Part shown: one piece after another, positions 1 through 11,440 of the stretch
Layout: the number at the start of each line of letters is the position of its first letter
Numbering within the stretch: the first letter of the stretch is position 1
From: Hofstenia miamia
Taxonomy: Eukaryota > Xenacoelomorpha > Acoela
Assembly: GCA_004352715.1 (NCBI GenBank)
Contig: SCFE01000026.1
Coordinates: 1,001,861 to 1,065,860, forward strand
Direction: 5' to 3'
Length of the DNA: 64,000 bases
Made by a program: the position numbers and the translations under genes
Notes under the pieces: generated by a model
Told to the model about the DNA's origin: nothing
What the model saw: only the letters and a program-made list of their open reading frames with translations
Database searches by the model: none

Positions 1-30
1 TATTTTTCGATTCCACTTTTTAAACAAGTA

Positions 31-112
31 TGTAAAGTGGGAAAGTAATACAAGTAAAGTAAGTTAATGTGGGAAATTAATACATGTAAAGTAAGTTAAT
101 GTGGGAAAGTAA
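31..112. repeat. Short tandem repeat, ~32-bp period
   Basis: Three imperfect copies of a unit containing GTGGGAAAGTAATAC begin near 37, 69 and 101. No coding potential is seen. Confidence 0.7.
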
Positions 113-224
113 AAAAAATGTAAACTAAATTAGGCCACATACATAACACAAAAACTAGTAAAAGTATATTATTACGTCAGTAAAACACCCCCGGCAATAT
201 CCACGACGTCTCAGGTCAAAGGCC

Positions 225-300
225 AACCCTCTCGACCAATCAGAAAAAAGTGGCATGGGCTTCGAGTCACCTCTCAACCAATCAGAAAAAAGTGGCACGG
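225..300. promoter_or_regulatory. Two direct repeats each carrying a CCAAT box
   Basis: ACCAATCAGAAAAAAGTGGC occurs twice about 42 bp apart (CCAAT at 236-240 and 278-282). Paired CCAAT boxes are typical of animal and transposon promoters. The nearest coding trace downstream is the decayed transposase at about 0.8 kb, so this may be that element's promoter. Promoter activity is inference; the repeat is directly visible. Confidence 0.35.
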
Positions 301-808
301 GGTACGAGTTTCTTAATACTACTGATCTGTCATGAGTGGCAAAAAAATTTCAAGCTTTAGTATCTTCTGCTGTGTATATACATTGTCATAATCATAGTTT
401 GAACTTGGTCATTGTAGACTGTCTGAAGAGTGTGAAACCTGCGGCAGAGTTATTGTCACTTTTGCAGTAACTTTAGGTGTTTAGCTCAGGATCAGCTGTG
501 CAGCATTACATTAAAGAACTGCAGGTGGAAAATAATGCTGAAGAGGTTGCTGAATTATAATCGATTAGTGATTCTAGATTGACTTGTCAGTCAGTACGCA
601 TTGTGTCATGCCATTCATGTGATTTCTGGAGTAAGAATCAAACATTTAAATCATTCACTAAAGACAGCAAGTCTTCAGATAGATAGTTACAAAATCATTG
701 CTTTCCCGTGCTTCAGCAAGTTTTGTAACCATGCTTATTTCATTTAGGCGCATACTGCAGTGCTCAATGGCAGTAACTAAACTTCTACAGTAATCTACAT
801 TGGATCTT

Positions 809-1561
809 ATGGCAGCAAAGAATTTGATAACTGATGTATTAGCTGATTTTGTAAATCAGCGTGAAAGTGCTGACGAAGAAGCATCTATGTGGCAGATATT
901 GTTAAAGTAGTTTCGTCTGCGATTGAGGAAAACAATCTTGAATGGGAAAAGATAAAGTGGAGAAGGAATCTCCTGAGAAAGCTTCAAGGTTCTGTTGTAA
1001 CTGAAAGCAATTTTGGGCACTTCAATGATGAAAGCTTCGATGAACTCCTAGTTAATGTTCTCTATGTTATTTTGAATAATATTATTGGTGAAAGGAGGTG
1101 ACCATTTTCATGGATTTAAAGTCTTCATTTCCTAAATCTGCAAAACAACAATTTCTTTGATGCTAATGGTATAAGGTTTCTGGCTAAATTATACCACCTT
1201 AATCGTGTTGATCTCAATGCTGAGTATCACAGTACAAAACGTCTCATTCAGAGAAAATCTAGAGAATTATAGAGTATGACTGAGCTTCTCGAATTTCTAA
1301 TGCCATACAAGGATGCCTTCTTCAAATTGTGGAAATTTCTGCAAATATGTGTGATCCTTCCCATTAGATCTGTTGATGTGAACGGAGCTTTTCATTATTA
1401 AGTATTAGCAAGAACAATCTTAGAAATAGTAAAAAGACACTCAACTAGCTAATATTAGTATTCTGGCTATGAACAGCACTTGGACTGAGAATTTGGACCT
1501 AGATAAAATTATTGATAAATTTTGTGCATCTTACAACAATCGCAGAATTGTTGTCAAATAA
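809..1561 (+). pseudogene. Decayed hAT-family transposase with C-terminal dimerisation (hATC) region
   Basis: The stretch is readable only with frameshifts and stops. An N-terminal part starts with an ATG near 809 (MAAKNLITDVLADF) and continues in another frame to 1101. The C-terminal part around 1350-1561 reads ILPIRSVDVNGAF, then after a shift SLLSISKNNLRN, then NLDLDKIIDKFCASYNNRRI before a TAA at 1559-1561. This order (ILP-x-S, GAFS-x-L, KN-x-LRN, LD-DKIID-F, RR) is that of the hAT dimerisation domain. The central catalytic part is too decayed to read. It is a dead element and could have been a relative of the autonomous partner of the hAT-like MITEs in this window, but no terminal repeats were found to prove that. 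Confidence 0.65.
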
Positions 1562-2569
1562 TGTTTTGCCTAGTTTTGTAAAAGTTTTGCACTTTTTAGT
1601 TTAAGTGTACTGTACTGCTTGTGTAATTAGGATATTGCTGTCTTGACAAATTTTTAATTGCATTATTCACTAACTTGAAAAATACCTTATTAATTTATAT
1701 GTAGTAGCTATGCTACTTGCCCTGCCCAGTCTGAAATTCTTCTACCCAAATTGTACTCGTCCTCCTGTTAAACCCTAGTACTGACACTGTTTGTGTAATA
1801 AATTCGAGTTTGTGTTCGATGCGTGCTAACAGGTTTCAAGGCTACAGTATTTATCATTTAATTTAATGACATGTGAATAGGAAATAGTGATTGAAGTATC
1901 ATAAAATTTATGATATTGGAATGCAATACATTTTGAGAAATTCTGTGTTGATTTTCTTATCTTATGGAATAAATCATTTGCTTACTGCATATATGCAGTA
2001 TCTATCCATTGTAGCATATGTTAAGGCCTTTTAAATATGAGATTGCTAACAAAATGGAAAAAACTGCCGCGAAATGGAGAATGCATGCACAAAGGTAATG
2101 CAACTACAGGGAAGTTGACATGATGTTATAGCTGAATTCATTTTAAATAACTAAAATACTTCCCCTGACCCTGAGAACTATTCAATTTAGTTTGCGGCCT
2201 TATATTTGAGAAAAGGCATGCAATGATTTTTCCCTTAGTTTGTGCTATATAAAAAAATCAGCTGAAACCATATATATGAACGGATATAAAAATTAGTAAT
2301 AAAAATTATTAGTGTCCTTGACGTACATGAAGAAAGTTCAATTTCATCGAAATTCGCCAAATTGTTTCTTTCCTCTTTGAGATAATATGGCCGGAGGATG
2401 GCCGTAGCAGCAACAAGTTCAGTCCAGAAGCCAGCATGAAAATGAAAGCAAAGGCGATCTCTATCCAGTGGTGTTTTCAGATCAAATATTTTTTTAACAT
2501 TTAGTTAGTTATAAGCTTTTAAAATTGTAGAAACTGATTAGGCTGTTTAGACTAAAAGTAAAGTGAACC
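1562..2569. other. AT-rich spacer without recognised gene
   Basis: No convincing exon or element is seen. A GC-richer patch at about 2390-2470 follows a pyrimidine tract and is open for about 35 codons in one frame, but no domain is recognisable. Confidence 0.5.
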
Positions 2570-2903
2570 CAGGACTTGTCAACGAGCCAGCCGAGCTGGG
2601 CCCGAGCTTGAGCACTGCATGGCATATACAACGAGCCCAATTTAACGAGCCTTTATTAGGCCAAACAAATTTATAGTTCTGCTTGTTAATTCGATTAGGG
2701 AGATTTTTCTTACTTTATCATTCAATACACAGTTTATATAATCTTATTTTAAAATGTTTATTTAATAATAGGAAGAGCTAGGTAACAAATTCTGAGAACG
2801 CAATATTTTTAAAAAAAATTATCGAGCTAATGCAAGCCTTATTGAAAGGTTCCATGTGGCGAGCCGAGCCAAGTCGAAAATACTCAAAAGTAAAACAAGT
2901 CTG
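2570..2903. mobile_element. GAGCCGA-rich inverted-repeat element (hAT-like MITE), diverged copy
   Basis: It begins CAGGACTTGTCAACGAGCC and ends ACAAGTCTG, the same termini (one inserted G) as the better copies at 16026-16666 and 63160-63236. Internal landmarks shared with the family are the GAGCCGAGC motifs, TATACAACGAGCCCAA and the AATAATAGGAAGAGC stretch. No target duplication is obvious, so the copy is old or rearranged. Confidence 0.7.
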
Positions 2904-3852
2904 CTAGTAGGGCTGGAAGACAAATATGATGCAAAGTCGGGAAAACAAAAATTCAAAATTAAATGGTAAAATAATATTTTTATATTACGAGGCACCCCTA
3001 CAGAAAAATTGAAATTTTGCATGTTTGCCTCACAAGCCTAGGCTTAAGTGATAATAAAAGTTGTAAATTGAAAAAGTGTTTTCTCTTTTTTTTGCCATGG
3101 TAACACGTTAACTATAATGTGACTATATTTAAAACAGTTATATCTATGCATCTGAAGTACCTATATATGAATATTAAACATCGATTCGATACCCCATTGA
3201 ACTACAATAATAGTTTAGTAAAACTAATTTCTAATTTGCATAAATTAGCATATCGGCAGCAATAATTACCTCATTAATATTCACAAGGCAACTGAAATAA
3301 ATCAATATTCGACATTTTATTTTTGTAACCGAACAGAAGAATTGTTGAGGAGCACTCTGTCCAAATTTCAAATAAAAAGTACATACCAACCATAAGTCAT
3401 GACTGATGAATTATTGGTGCAATAACTCGAGAGAAAGATTATAGCATGGTCTAAAACCCACCTGGTTTTGTTCTTTTCGGTTTCCTCAGATTGAAGAACT
3501 ACAAAAAAATGTGTACCTCTTTATTCATTCCAAAGAGCAACCTTCATATACAACAGTTCAAATTGGGTTTTCGGTTATTGAATAATATCTTGGTTTGAAA
3601 TAAAGTAGAATATGGTTTTCATTAGATAGGAGGAAGTTTCAAAAGAGTAATATATCACAAGAATTTTCATAACTTGTAGTTTTATTTAATTTGGTAGGAA
3701 TCACTGTAACATTATTGTAATCTAACTTCCTATAATTAAAACGCAGTGCATACAGCATGCTCGTAATTCTCTCTATTGATATAAAGCGAAGTGTGATTTC
3801 AAAATCATTGCAATTTTGAAATAGTATTGCAACACTAGCGGTCAAACTATTC
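2904..3852. other. AT-rich region upstream of SQOR
   Basis: No gene or clear promoter motif is seen. An in-frame TGA at 3817-3819 upstream of the SQOR ATG supports the chosen start. Confidence 0.5.
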
Positions 3853-5100
3853 ATGTCTGTTAACAAAATAACTCGCCGGTTTTCAAGCAGCCAAAGCTAT
3901 AAGTTGGTAATATGTGGTGGTGGTACAGGAGGCATTACAATGGCACATAAGTTAGCTTCTAAAGTAGGAAGTGATATCGCCATTATAGAACCAAGGGACA
4001 AACATTTTTACCAACCATATTTCACACTAGTCGGAGCAGGTATAAAGAAATACGAAAATTCATACAGAGACATTGGGAAATATATTCCTTCAGGAGTAGC
4101 TCATATATCTGATGAAGTCTCTTCTATTGTACCAGACAAAAACCATATCCTGCTGAAGTCAGATAAAAGGATCAACTACGATATTTTAATTATTGCACTT
4201 GGTTGCCTAACAAACTATCATCAAGTTGAAGGACTTGTCGAAGCATTGCAGGATCATAAAAATGTCTGCTCGAATTACAGTCCACTGTACGTAAGGAAAA
4301 CCTCTCATTGCATTGAACATTTTAAAGGAGGGAAAGCTCTATTCACTCATCCCAACACTCCGATTAAATGCGGTGGAGCTTCGCAAAAAATAATGTATCT
4401 CGCTGAAGACATTTGGCGCAGAAATAATAAACGTGATTTGGCAGATATTTATTTTGTTACCGCAGGTAACGCTATTTTTCCTGTTCCGCGTTATGCAGAA
4501 GCATTGCAAAAAATTGCATCAGGGCGAGGAATTAATGTAGCCCCTAAGCACAATCTCAAGCGCGTCATAGGGGAAAAAAATATCGCAATTTTCGACCAGA
4601 CGGGAGATGAACCTAAGGAGGTAGAAATGGAATATAGTCTTCTGCACGTGACACCGCCGATGTCTGCACCAAACGTTATCCGTGAAAACGAACAGCTTTG
4701 TGATGCATCAGGATATTTGAATGTAAATACAGAAACATTGCAACATGCTAAGTATCAAAACATATTTGGTATCGGCGACTGCTTGAATATTCTCCCTTCA
4801 AAAACTGCGGCAGCTATTGCAGGACAGTGTGGTATTTTGAGACGGAATGTTAATTCATATTTGGAAGGTAAACAACTTACTGCAAAATACGATGGATACA
4901 CTAGCTGCCCTCTAGTCACTGGAAAAAACAAAGGCATTCTTGCTGAATTTGATAAAAATGGTGTCCCACTGGAAACGTTTCCATTTCCAAGCCAGATCAA
5001 GGAAAAATGGTATTGGTATCATTTAAAGGCAACTACTATGCCCCCATTATCATTTAAAGGCAACTACTATGCCCCCATTATATTGGAACCTTCTTCTTAG
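3853..5100 (+). CDS. SQOR: Sulfide:quinone oxidoreductase, mitochondrial type, with frameshifted C terminus
   Basis: The protein is a mitochondrial flavoprotein that oxidises H2S and passes electrons to ubiquinone. The 415-residue ORF starts at an ATG preceded by an in-frame stop (3817-3819). A short Arg/Ser-rich leader (MSVNKITRRFSSSQS) fits mitochondrial import. Residues 17-30 carry the FAD-binding VICGGGTGGITMAH. The redox cysteines conserved in animal SQOR are visible as C173 (NTPIKCGGA) and C352 (YTSCPLVTG), spaced as in the human enzyme; FGIGDC at about 305-310 is the second FAD motif. No introns interrupt it. The C terminus is abnormal: a 31-bp tandem duplication (5017-5047 and 5048-5078) shifts the frame and the ORF ends at 5100. 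The expected family ending (YWN-x2-LRGYWEGP...) is still readable in the other frame until TAA at 5153-5155. The gene could be a functional allele with a changed tail, a recent pseudogene, an intronless retrocopy, or carry an assembly error. Identity is certain; functionality is not. Confidence 0.93.
   Translation: MSVNKITRRFSSSQSYKLVICGGGTGGITMAHKLASKVGSDIAIIEPRDKHFYQPYFTLVGAGIKKYENSYRDIGKYIPSGVAHISDEVSSIVPDKNHILLKSDKRINYDILIIALGCLTNYHQVEGLVEALQDHKNVCSNYSPLYVRKTSHCIEHFKGGKALFTHPNTPIKCGGASQKIMYLAEDIWRRNNKRDLADIYFVTAGNAIFPVPRYAEALQKIASGRGINVAPKHNLKRVIGEKNIAIFDQTGDEPKEVEMEYSLLHVTPPMSAPNVIRENEQLCDASGYLNVNTETLQHAKYQNIFGIGDCLNILPSKTAAAIAGQCGILRRNVNSYLEGKQLTAKYDGYTSCPLVTGKNKGILAEFDKNGVPLETFPFPSQIKEKWYWYHLKATTMPPLSFKGNYYAPIILEPSS
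5017..5078 (+). repeat. 31-bp perfect tandem duplication inside SQOR
   Basis: Two identical units starting TATCATTTAAAGGCAACTAC lie head to tail at 5017 and 5048. Because 31 is not a multiple of three, the second copy shifts the reading frame of the SQOR C terminus. Confidence 0.95.
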
Positions 5101-5330
5101 AGGTTATTGGGAAGGTCCAGGTGTCTTCAGAAGTCTTCTCCGTTTTGGTTTTTAAATTGCATTTTTGGATTAATTAATTTGAAACTTTTTACATTTTTGT
5201 TTTGTTTATAGTTAAAAATTGCAATTTTCTTGTATTCATCTTGCGGGAAGTGTTGGAACCGTGCCATGATTTTTCAGCACAATCTCGGCACAGCACGAAA
5301 ATCTATAAATGTTTTATTGAATATAAAAAG

Positions 5331-5633
5331 CCGAGCTTGAGCAGAGTGTTGTATATACAACGAGCCCAAAACGAGCCGTTTTTAAGCAAACCAAATTTAT
5401 ATTGCTATTTGTTAATTTGAATATGCAGATTTTTCATATTTTTCATTAAATATTCCTTACTTATAATCGTATTTTAGAAATGTTTATTAAATAATAGGAA
5501 GAGCAATTGAAAAAATTCTGAGAAACCAATATTTTTAAAAAAAATACCGAGCTGAAACGAGCCTCATTGAAAGATTTTTTGTGGTGAGCCGAGCCGAGCC
5601 GAGCTTAGAAATTACGGCTCGTTGACAAGTCTG
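5331..5633. mobile_element. GAGCCGA-rich hAT-like MITE, left end truncated
   Basis: The right end reads TTACGGCTCGTTGACAAGTCTG, matching the family terminus. The interior has GCCGAGCTTGAGCAGAGTG and CGAGCCCAAAACGAGCC. The left terminal CAGACTTGTC is missing. Confidence 0.75.
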
Positions 5634-6059
5634 ATATTTGGGCGGCATCGTCCTCACCTTAGAGTTATGTGATAACAGAACTTTATTGGTCTCACTCCAA
5701 TAATAAGCATCGCATCAAGCTAGACTTTTTGTTAATTTAAATATTTTGTCAACAGCGTTAAAAATTACTTTATTATATTTCACATTCCCGATCATTTATA
5801 GCCTGAACCCAAGCCCCGAAATTTGGCTTTGCAAATTAACTCCTTAAATCTCTAGCATCTAAAAAGAAAATAGTAAAAGCGAAGTTACTTGAAAGTTAAA
5901 TGAAAGCCAGTCAAAGTTTCCAAACACAGCGTATTTTAACAGTAGAAGCTCCAGATTTTGCTATCACCTATGCTAAAACATTATAATTTCCGGTCAATTG
6001 ACCCATTTGGCGTTCTGGTATTAAAACATTTTGATTCTGAAGAATATTTAGTTATTGAT
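5634..6059. other. AT-rich spacer
   Basis: No gene, RNA or element is recognised. Confidence 0.5.
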
Positions 6060-6590
6060 ATTCATCTCGCCATTGATTAACATTGGTTGCAGAAGACACT
6101 ATTGGCTAGTCTTAAGTGATATTGTAAGATTAAATTTGCATTTATGTCACATAGATGCAAATATGCGACTTTGTTGTTCAAGTGGTAACAACACTTCACA
6201 TACTCTAGTATCGGATTTGGCAAATTGCTAATTATTCTAGCTGAACGAGTGCATTGATTTCTCAAAGGTGATCTTAAGTTTATTCTGTCATAATTTGAAT
6301 AAGAATTAGTTGTGATGTTGAAACAAATACTTCAAGGCAAAAATATGCAGCATTTACTAAAGAATTTGCTAGTATTACCGAATGATGTAATAAAATTGAT
6401 GTTACGTGATTGTCAAAATGCAACATTAAATTTTTCCAGATCCGAACCTAATGATTTTTGTAGCAAATATGTGGGAAAAATATCCATTCAATTCTTTATG
6501 AATACGTCATTAAGTTATTCTATTTCGTACCACTGCATAGCCTACATTACAGATTGGACGAGCAATATATATTTGAAAATTCCAAAATCA
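6060..6590. repeat. Dispersed ~0.5-kb repeat, copy 1
   Basis: Similar in order and sequence to 10957-11440. Shared blocks include CATTTATGTCAC, TTCTAGC-GAA, TTTAAGTTTATTCT, AATTTGCTAGTAT and CCAGAT...GCTAATGAT..TTTGTAGCA. A 101-codon ORF at 6312-6617 spans part of it but is not preserved in the second copy, so it is probably not a gene. Confidence 0.65.
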
Positions 6591-6599
6591 AGTTTTATA

Positions 6600-9500
6600 T
6601 TCTTTCCAAAATCGTAAGATATTCAAATAAAAAATGTTTTTTGCATTAAGAACCGAAAGGAATTAATCTTCTATATAAAAATAATACGTTATTTCATAAT
6701 TTCTCCGAATACACATTCAAATCACTCGAAATATACACAACTATGATTATTCATGCGGTGTTTGGAGTATAGATGTCTTTTTCCAAGCTCTTTTAAACTT
6801 AAACAGGTGATTTTTAAAAAAGTTTCATGATCCTAACAACGAAATTTTAAACGCTTATGGCTCAAAAACTATTAATGGTGTGCTGAATCCGAAAGCACCA
6901 CGTGATAGAGAAGACTCCTCTTTCTTTTTCGCTTTAAATACGCACGCTGTTCTTGTCCCATCGCGGCGTGCCATTGCGCGGCCCGGCGAAATCTGACTTT
7001 GTGCACGACACGCCTCAATGGGCTTGGAATATCTTTGCACATATCAAGAAACAGTCAAAGTTCTTTGTTGCTTCTGGGGGCTCAAAAACTTCAAAATACA
7101 TTAACACTAATTATAGAGAGAATTTGAATCTTTTTCAAAAATTTGAAATTTTCAAAGAAAACTTGTTAATCTATTAAACAATCTCTGCCCACAGCAATAG
7201 GCTTTAATAGAAATTTTCAAAATTGCATTAATGTATGTTCCCCAATAGACCTATCCATGCCCCAAGATTTTCAAATTTGAAAATAGCCTTGGAAAAAATT
7301 CTTTGTAAATGTGGAAAAACGGTTTATCCTTTAAAACGGACGATAGGTTGTTTAAGATTAATTACCTATCGTGATATTTTTTATAAATTTTAATTAAGAT
7401 CTCAAATTTCAAGAAAGATGTCAAATATACCAATATAAAATGGGAGTTTTGTTTATCCGGAAGATTTACAGACTACAGAGTAATATTATTTCCATCGCAG
7501 AGAAAGAAACTTAACTACTAGCCACCGCAATGCTCGTTTTATTACCGCAACAATGGCAATTTTTATCTTCGTAAGAAAAGATAGATATTTCTGAATGGTT
7601 TTTTAGGGCTAATGATCATTCGTAGAAAAGACAATTTTATTAGGGTAGATCAAATTTTTCAATTAAATAAATATTACTTTTAATATTTTGTATGTGAAAT
7701 ATCATAGTTTTGCTTCAGAAACTGTTTTTTTGAGAAATACTTAGGGATTTTACATCTTAAAATGATATCTGTATAATGTTTATGCCACCGCAAGTTGTTT
7801 TAATTCTACCGTTAACCACCGCAATTGTGTAAATCGCTACCAGGGGCGTACGCTGGATTTTTTGACGGAGGGGGACATCATCATCATTACCTAATGCGGG
7901 GTGAAACCCCGTGAAAATTTTTGAAAACATTGAAAAATAGACCCTAAAAACGCATTTCACGATCCTAGATTTTAAATTTTTCAATTTTTTATGAATTTTT
8001 TTTTGATTTATCAAGTCAAAACCAATTTTAGAAACCTGACGGGGGGGAGGGGGACATTCCACCGCACCGCGCAGATCTCTACTACAGATCTTGATAAACT
8101 TCCTTTGTTCTTAAGTGAATCTGGGTTATTTAGATGATGTCATCACCTTTAGCCTTGTATATAACTTTGAATGATGGCGAATTAAAATTATGCATGCACA
8201 CACTTTGAATAATGTTGAAAAACATTTTCAGAGAGACTTCATTACAAAATTCATAACCACAAAAATACGGAGGACACACATTCTTTACAAATCATAAGTT
8301 TAATTGTCTAACTTTGCTTATACAATTCTCTGACATACCGAATTCACATCCCAAATTCGGCGACAACTTTTTTAGTGTAAATATAAATACTTTCTGATTT
8401 TGTAAAAATCTTGCCCACTTGATGAGAAGTATATTTGAAAATATTCAAGGGAAGTAATTCTTCATATTGACCGGATTAGTTTCTTACAGCTACTTCTATT
8501 GGGTGGATTAGTTATACTTATAAGAAGACTCAATATTTGCCATCAACTTGTCTGTTGAATCATCACCACTTTTAAATTTTGTGGAACCAGAATATTATTG
8601 GTCTAGTCTCGTTGAGCTGGATCCAGTCCTGCACATCGCAGTCCCATTAATATTTTTAGTCCTATAGTCCTATTTGATCTACGGCTTAACCAAAATTGCC
8701 AAAAATTACTAGCAATATGCTGAAATCCGTGGTCTGAGCTACTCCAATTTCGTTACCAGTCACATCTTAGTCAAGATCCACTGAAATATTTAGCTGCAGG
8801 TTTTAGATCTTATTTGAAGTGAGACTAGTAAATTCCATGGGACTGTGTGGTTTTGCAGAACTCTACTTCACTCTTATGGTCACTACTGAATTATGCTTTA
8901 ATTTGAACATGAATACTCGCTTAAATACCCTTCTTTTAGAAACAGATGGGTTTAGAAAAGCTAGTACTAAAAGCGGCTTGGAGTACTCAAACGCCAAGCC
9001 TAATAGAAACTTTTGATTTTGATTCTAGGCCCAAACTCCAAGCACAAATCTAGATTTCATATACCCGGACCTAATTGAAGCTAAATATAATAACAAAATT
9101 TACTTTTATGAACTTTAAACATGACCGTTCTATATTTGTTGCAAAACGAACCCAAAATTTATTACTATGTAACAAGTTGATTGTCGTAGTTGAGACAAAG
9201 ATGGAGCCGGCTACCTGCCGGATCCGGGTGGGCCGGGTCTGCCTATTTACAGGTCTGCAGCAGTTTCGAAACTTCAAGAAAGACCGATGAAATTACCGGC
9301 CGTTTACTTGCCAAAAATAAAATAACACTTCCTGTCTTATCTGATAAGTATAGAATATTTCGCTTAGTTTGGTGAAAAAAATCATAAAAAAATCTAAAAG
9401 TTCAGAAAAATTTATTATTTCATCAGGCTACAGCATTGCAATTAGAGAAATACTTAAATTATCTCTTTAAAATGTTTCATTAACTTTGGTTACAAGTTGA

Positions 9501-9812
9501 GTTATTCTGTTTTTGATTGTGTTATTTTGTTTCAGTTTTTATGGAACTAACTAGAATAATATTAAGAGAAGTTGTTTATAATAAATATAGTCAAATCTGT
9601 CGGATTTACGAAACTTCATATACAAAATAAAAATTTTTGAAAGAGCCTCTTAAATGAAAAAGATTTTCATTTGCAAACACATCCAAACGCAAATAATTTT
9701 AACGGAAAAATTATTAATATGTTTATTTGTTTATTTACTCATCTATTATTCAATGCTAATCGAGATTAAGTGTAAACTATAATGATTGATAATGCAACTC
9801 TTAATTTTAAAA
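6600..9812. other. Long AT-rich stretch without recognised gene
   Basis: Only short chance ORFs are present. Notable patches are a GC-rich block at about 6935-7030, a G-rich segment around 7845-8065 (GGGGCGTACGCTGG ... GGGGGAGGGGGACA) that looks like worn transposon ends, and a GC-rich block at about 9199-9300. None could be assigned. Confidence 0.45.
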
Positions 9813-9860
9813 GTTTTAACTAAGGACATACTAAATATTTAGTATGTCCTTGGTTTTAAC
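9813..9860. mobile_element. Tiny palindrome flanked by 8-bp direct repeats
   Basis: GTTTTAAC (9813-9820 and 9853-9860) flanks a nearly perfect inverted repeat whose arms are AAGGACATACTAAAT / ATTTAGTATGTCCTT. This has the form of a minimal hAT-like foldback element with its target duplication, reduced to its two termini. Confidence 0.45.
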
Positions 9861-10956
9861 TATCATTCAAAAATAACTAGCTAAACAAACTTAAACGTTC
9901 GCAATTTCAATTCACTGAAAAATGAAAAACTGATTAAAGAAGAATTGATATATAGAAATATCAAAATTTTATTGTGTTTTGCTATTGACATAGATATAAA
10001 TTCGCGTTATGCAATATCACCATTTTGCATCACAATGTGTAATTTTTTCAGATTAAAGCAGCCTGTATGCAGATATATATATATATATATTATAATGGCA
10101 TAAATTTAATATAATTTACCTGGCAAAACCGGTCGGCCGATGTTAGCTGTTGCAGCAAACTACCTGTCATGACCCTAAAATTTCCAGCCGGTTCCAACTC
10201 TGAGTTGAGAAGGATTGTGGTATGGTTTGTCAATAAGTCTATGAAAAGAAAAACAACCAAGATACTGTGCATTGATTAAGAACGAAAATTTATCAACACT
10301 TTAATCTAACAATGATTGTGTACACATGTGTATGACATAGTTACACTGCATATCCAAATGTAATATCAACCATATAACAAATCAGTTGCTTCCAATGGCA
10401 AGCATAGCAAATATACTTATGTCCTTGCTACATATAATCAATAAAATGTCTTTATTGATGTTTTTCTGTACAGTAGATCTTTTTATCTGTTTTAACTCGT
10501 AGTTTTCATATTCCACAGTAATGGATATCTGTATTGATAATAACCATTTTATCAAGCTAGACACCCTCTTTCTTTACCTAAATATTTTTTCAATTTAGAA
10601 TTTAAGCAAAACTAAGCATTAGAGTAGTATTTTTTCTAAGCCCAGTAATTTGTAGTTAAATCTATTCCAAGTTTTCTAAAATCTAAAATTAAAAAATGCA
10701 AAAATTAATAATCCTGGAAGCACAGTGACAATCACTCATCTTTTCAGGAGACTCAGCCCACCTTGTTAAATTCTATTGGGGACCCAATCTGCTTGTTAAA
10801 GTTATTTTACTGTTTGTAGTGTTGGATTATATTTGTTGAAAGATTAAACTTGGTCAACTATAACATAAAAATTTAGACCCCTTTGCTTATTATTTAGGAG
10901 TACACCCCTGATTAAGCCATTTTCATTTTGAAGAAAATATTATTAATAATGGGATT
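9861..10956. other. AT-rich spacer with TA microsatellite
   Basis: A (TA)n tract lies near 10072-10091. A GC-richer patch at 10110-10215 includes the palindrome CAACTCTGAGTTG, also seen near 24683 in the LIM gene intron; its nature is unknown. No gene is recognised. Confidence 0.45.
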
Positions 10957-11440
10957 TAATCATTTTATCTATTGATTAAAGTTGCTTCTAGAACACAGTG
11001 TTGGCTAATTTGAAGTGATATTATGAGATGAAATATGCAAAAAATGGCTGGTTTGCAATAATCATGTAATGCATTTATGTCACGTAACTGTAAATATAAC
11101 GCAATGTTCTATGACTGCATGATGACACTTAACTTGTTCTACTATTGAATTTGGCAATATTACTAAGTATTCTAGCCGAATGTATATATTGATCTTTCAA
11201 ATGTGATTTTAAGTTTATTCTTTTAATGCTTGAAATTTTATAAGAATTAGTTATCTCATTGAAAAAAGGATTTTATGGCGAAAATACTCAGCATTTATAA
11301 AGAAATTTGCTAGTATCTGAATAATGTGATAGTAAAAAAACAACATTAATTTTTTTCCAGATTTAAAGCTAATGATATTTGTAGCAGTTTTGTTCAATTT
11401 CTTATGAATATATTAATAAGTTACAGTAGCTCCTTATGAA
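10957..11440. repeat. Dispersed ~0.5-kb repeat, copy 2
   Basis: Diverged counterpart of 6060-6590, in the same orientation, with the same blocks in the same order. No open frame is conserved between the two copies. Confidence 0.65.

Noticed and set aside
2390-2470. Possible exon after a pyrimidine tract (WPEDGRSSNKFSPEASMKMK)
   Set aside because: No homology recognised and no good donor; too short to support.
6312-6617. 101-codon ORF
   Set aside because: It lies in a dispersed repeat and is not open in the second copy at 10.96-11.44 kb; no domain.
7845-8080. G-rich segment starting CAGGGGCGTACGC, possible transposon
   Set aside because: No matching inverted end or target duplication was found on the right side.
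8819-9375. Several overlapping 60-70 codon ORFs
   Set aside because: Conflicting strands, no domains, and partly over a GC-rich repeat-like patch.
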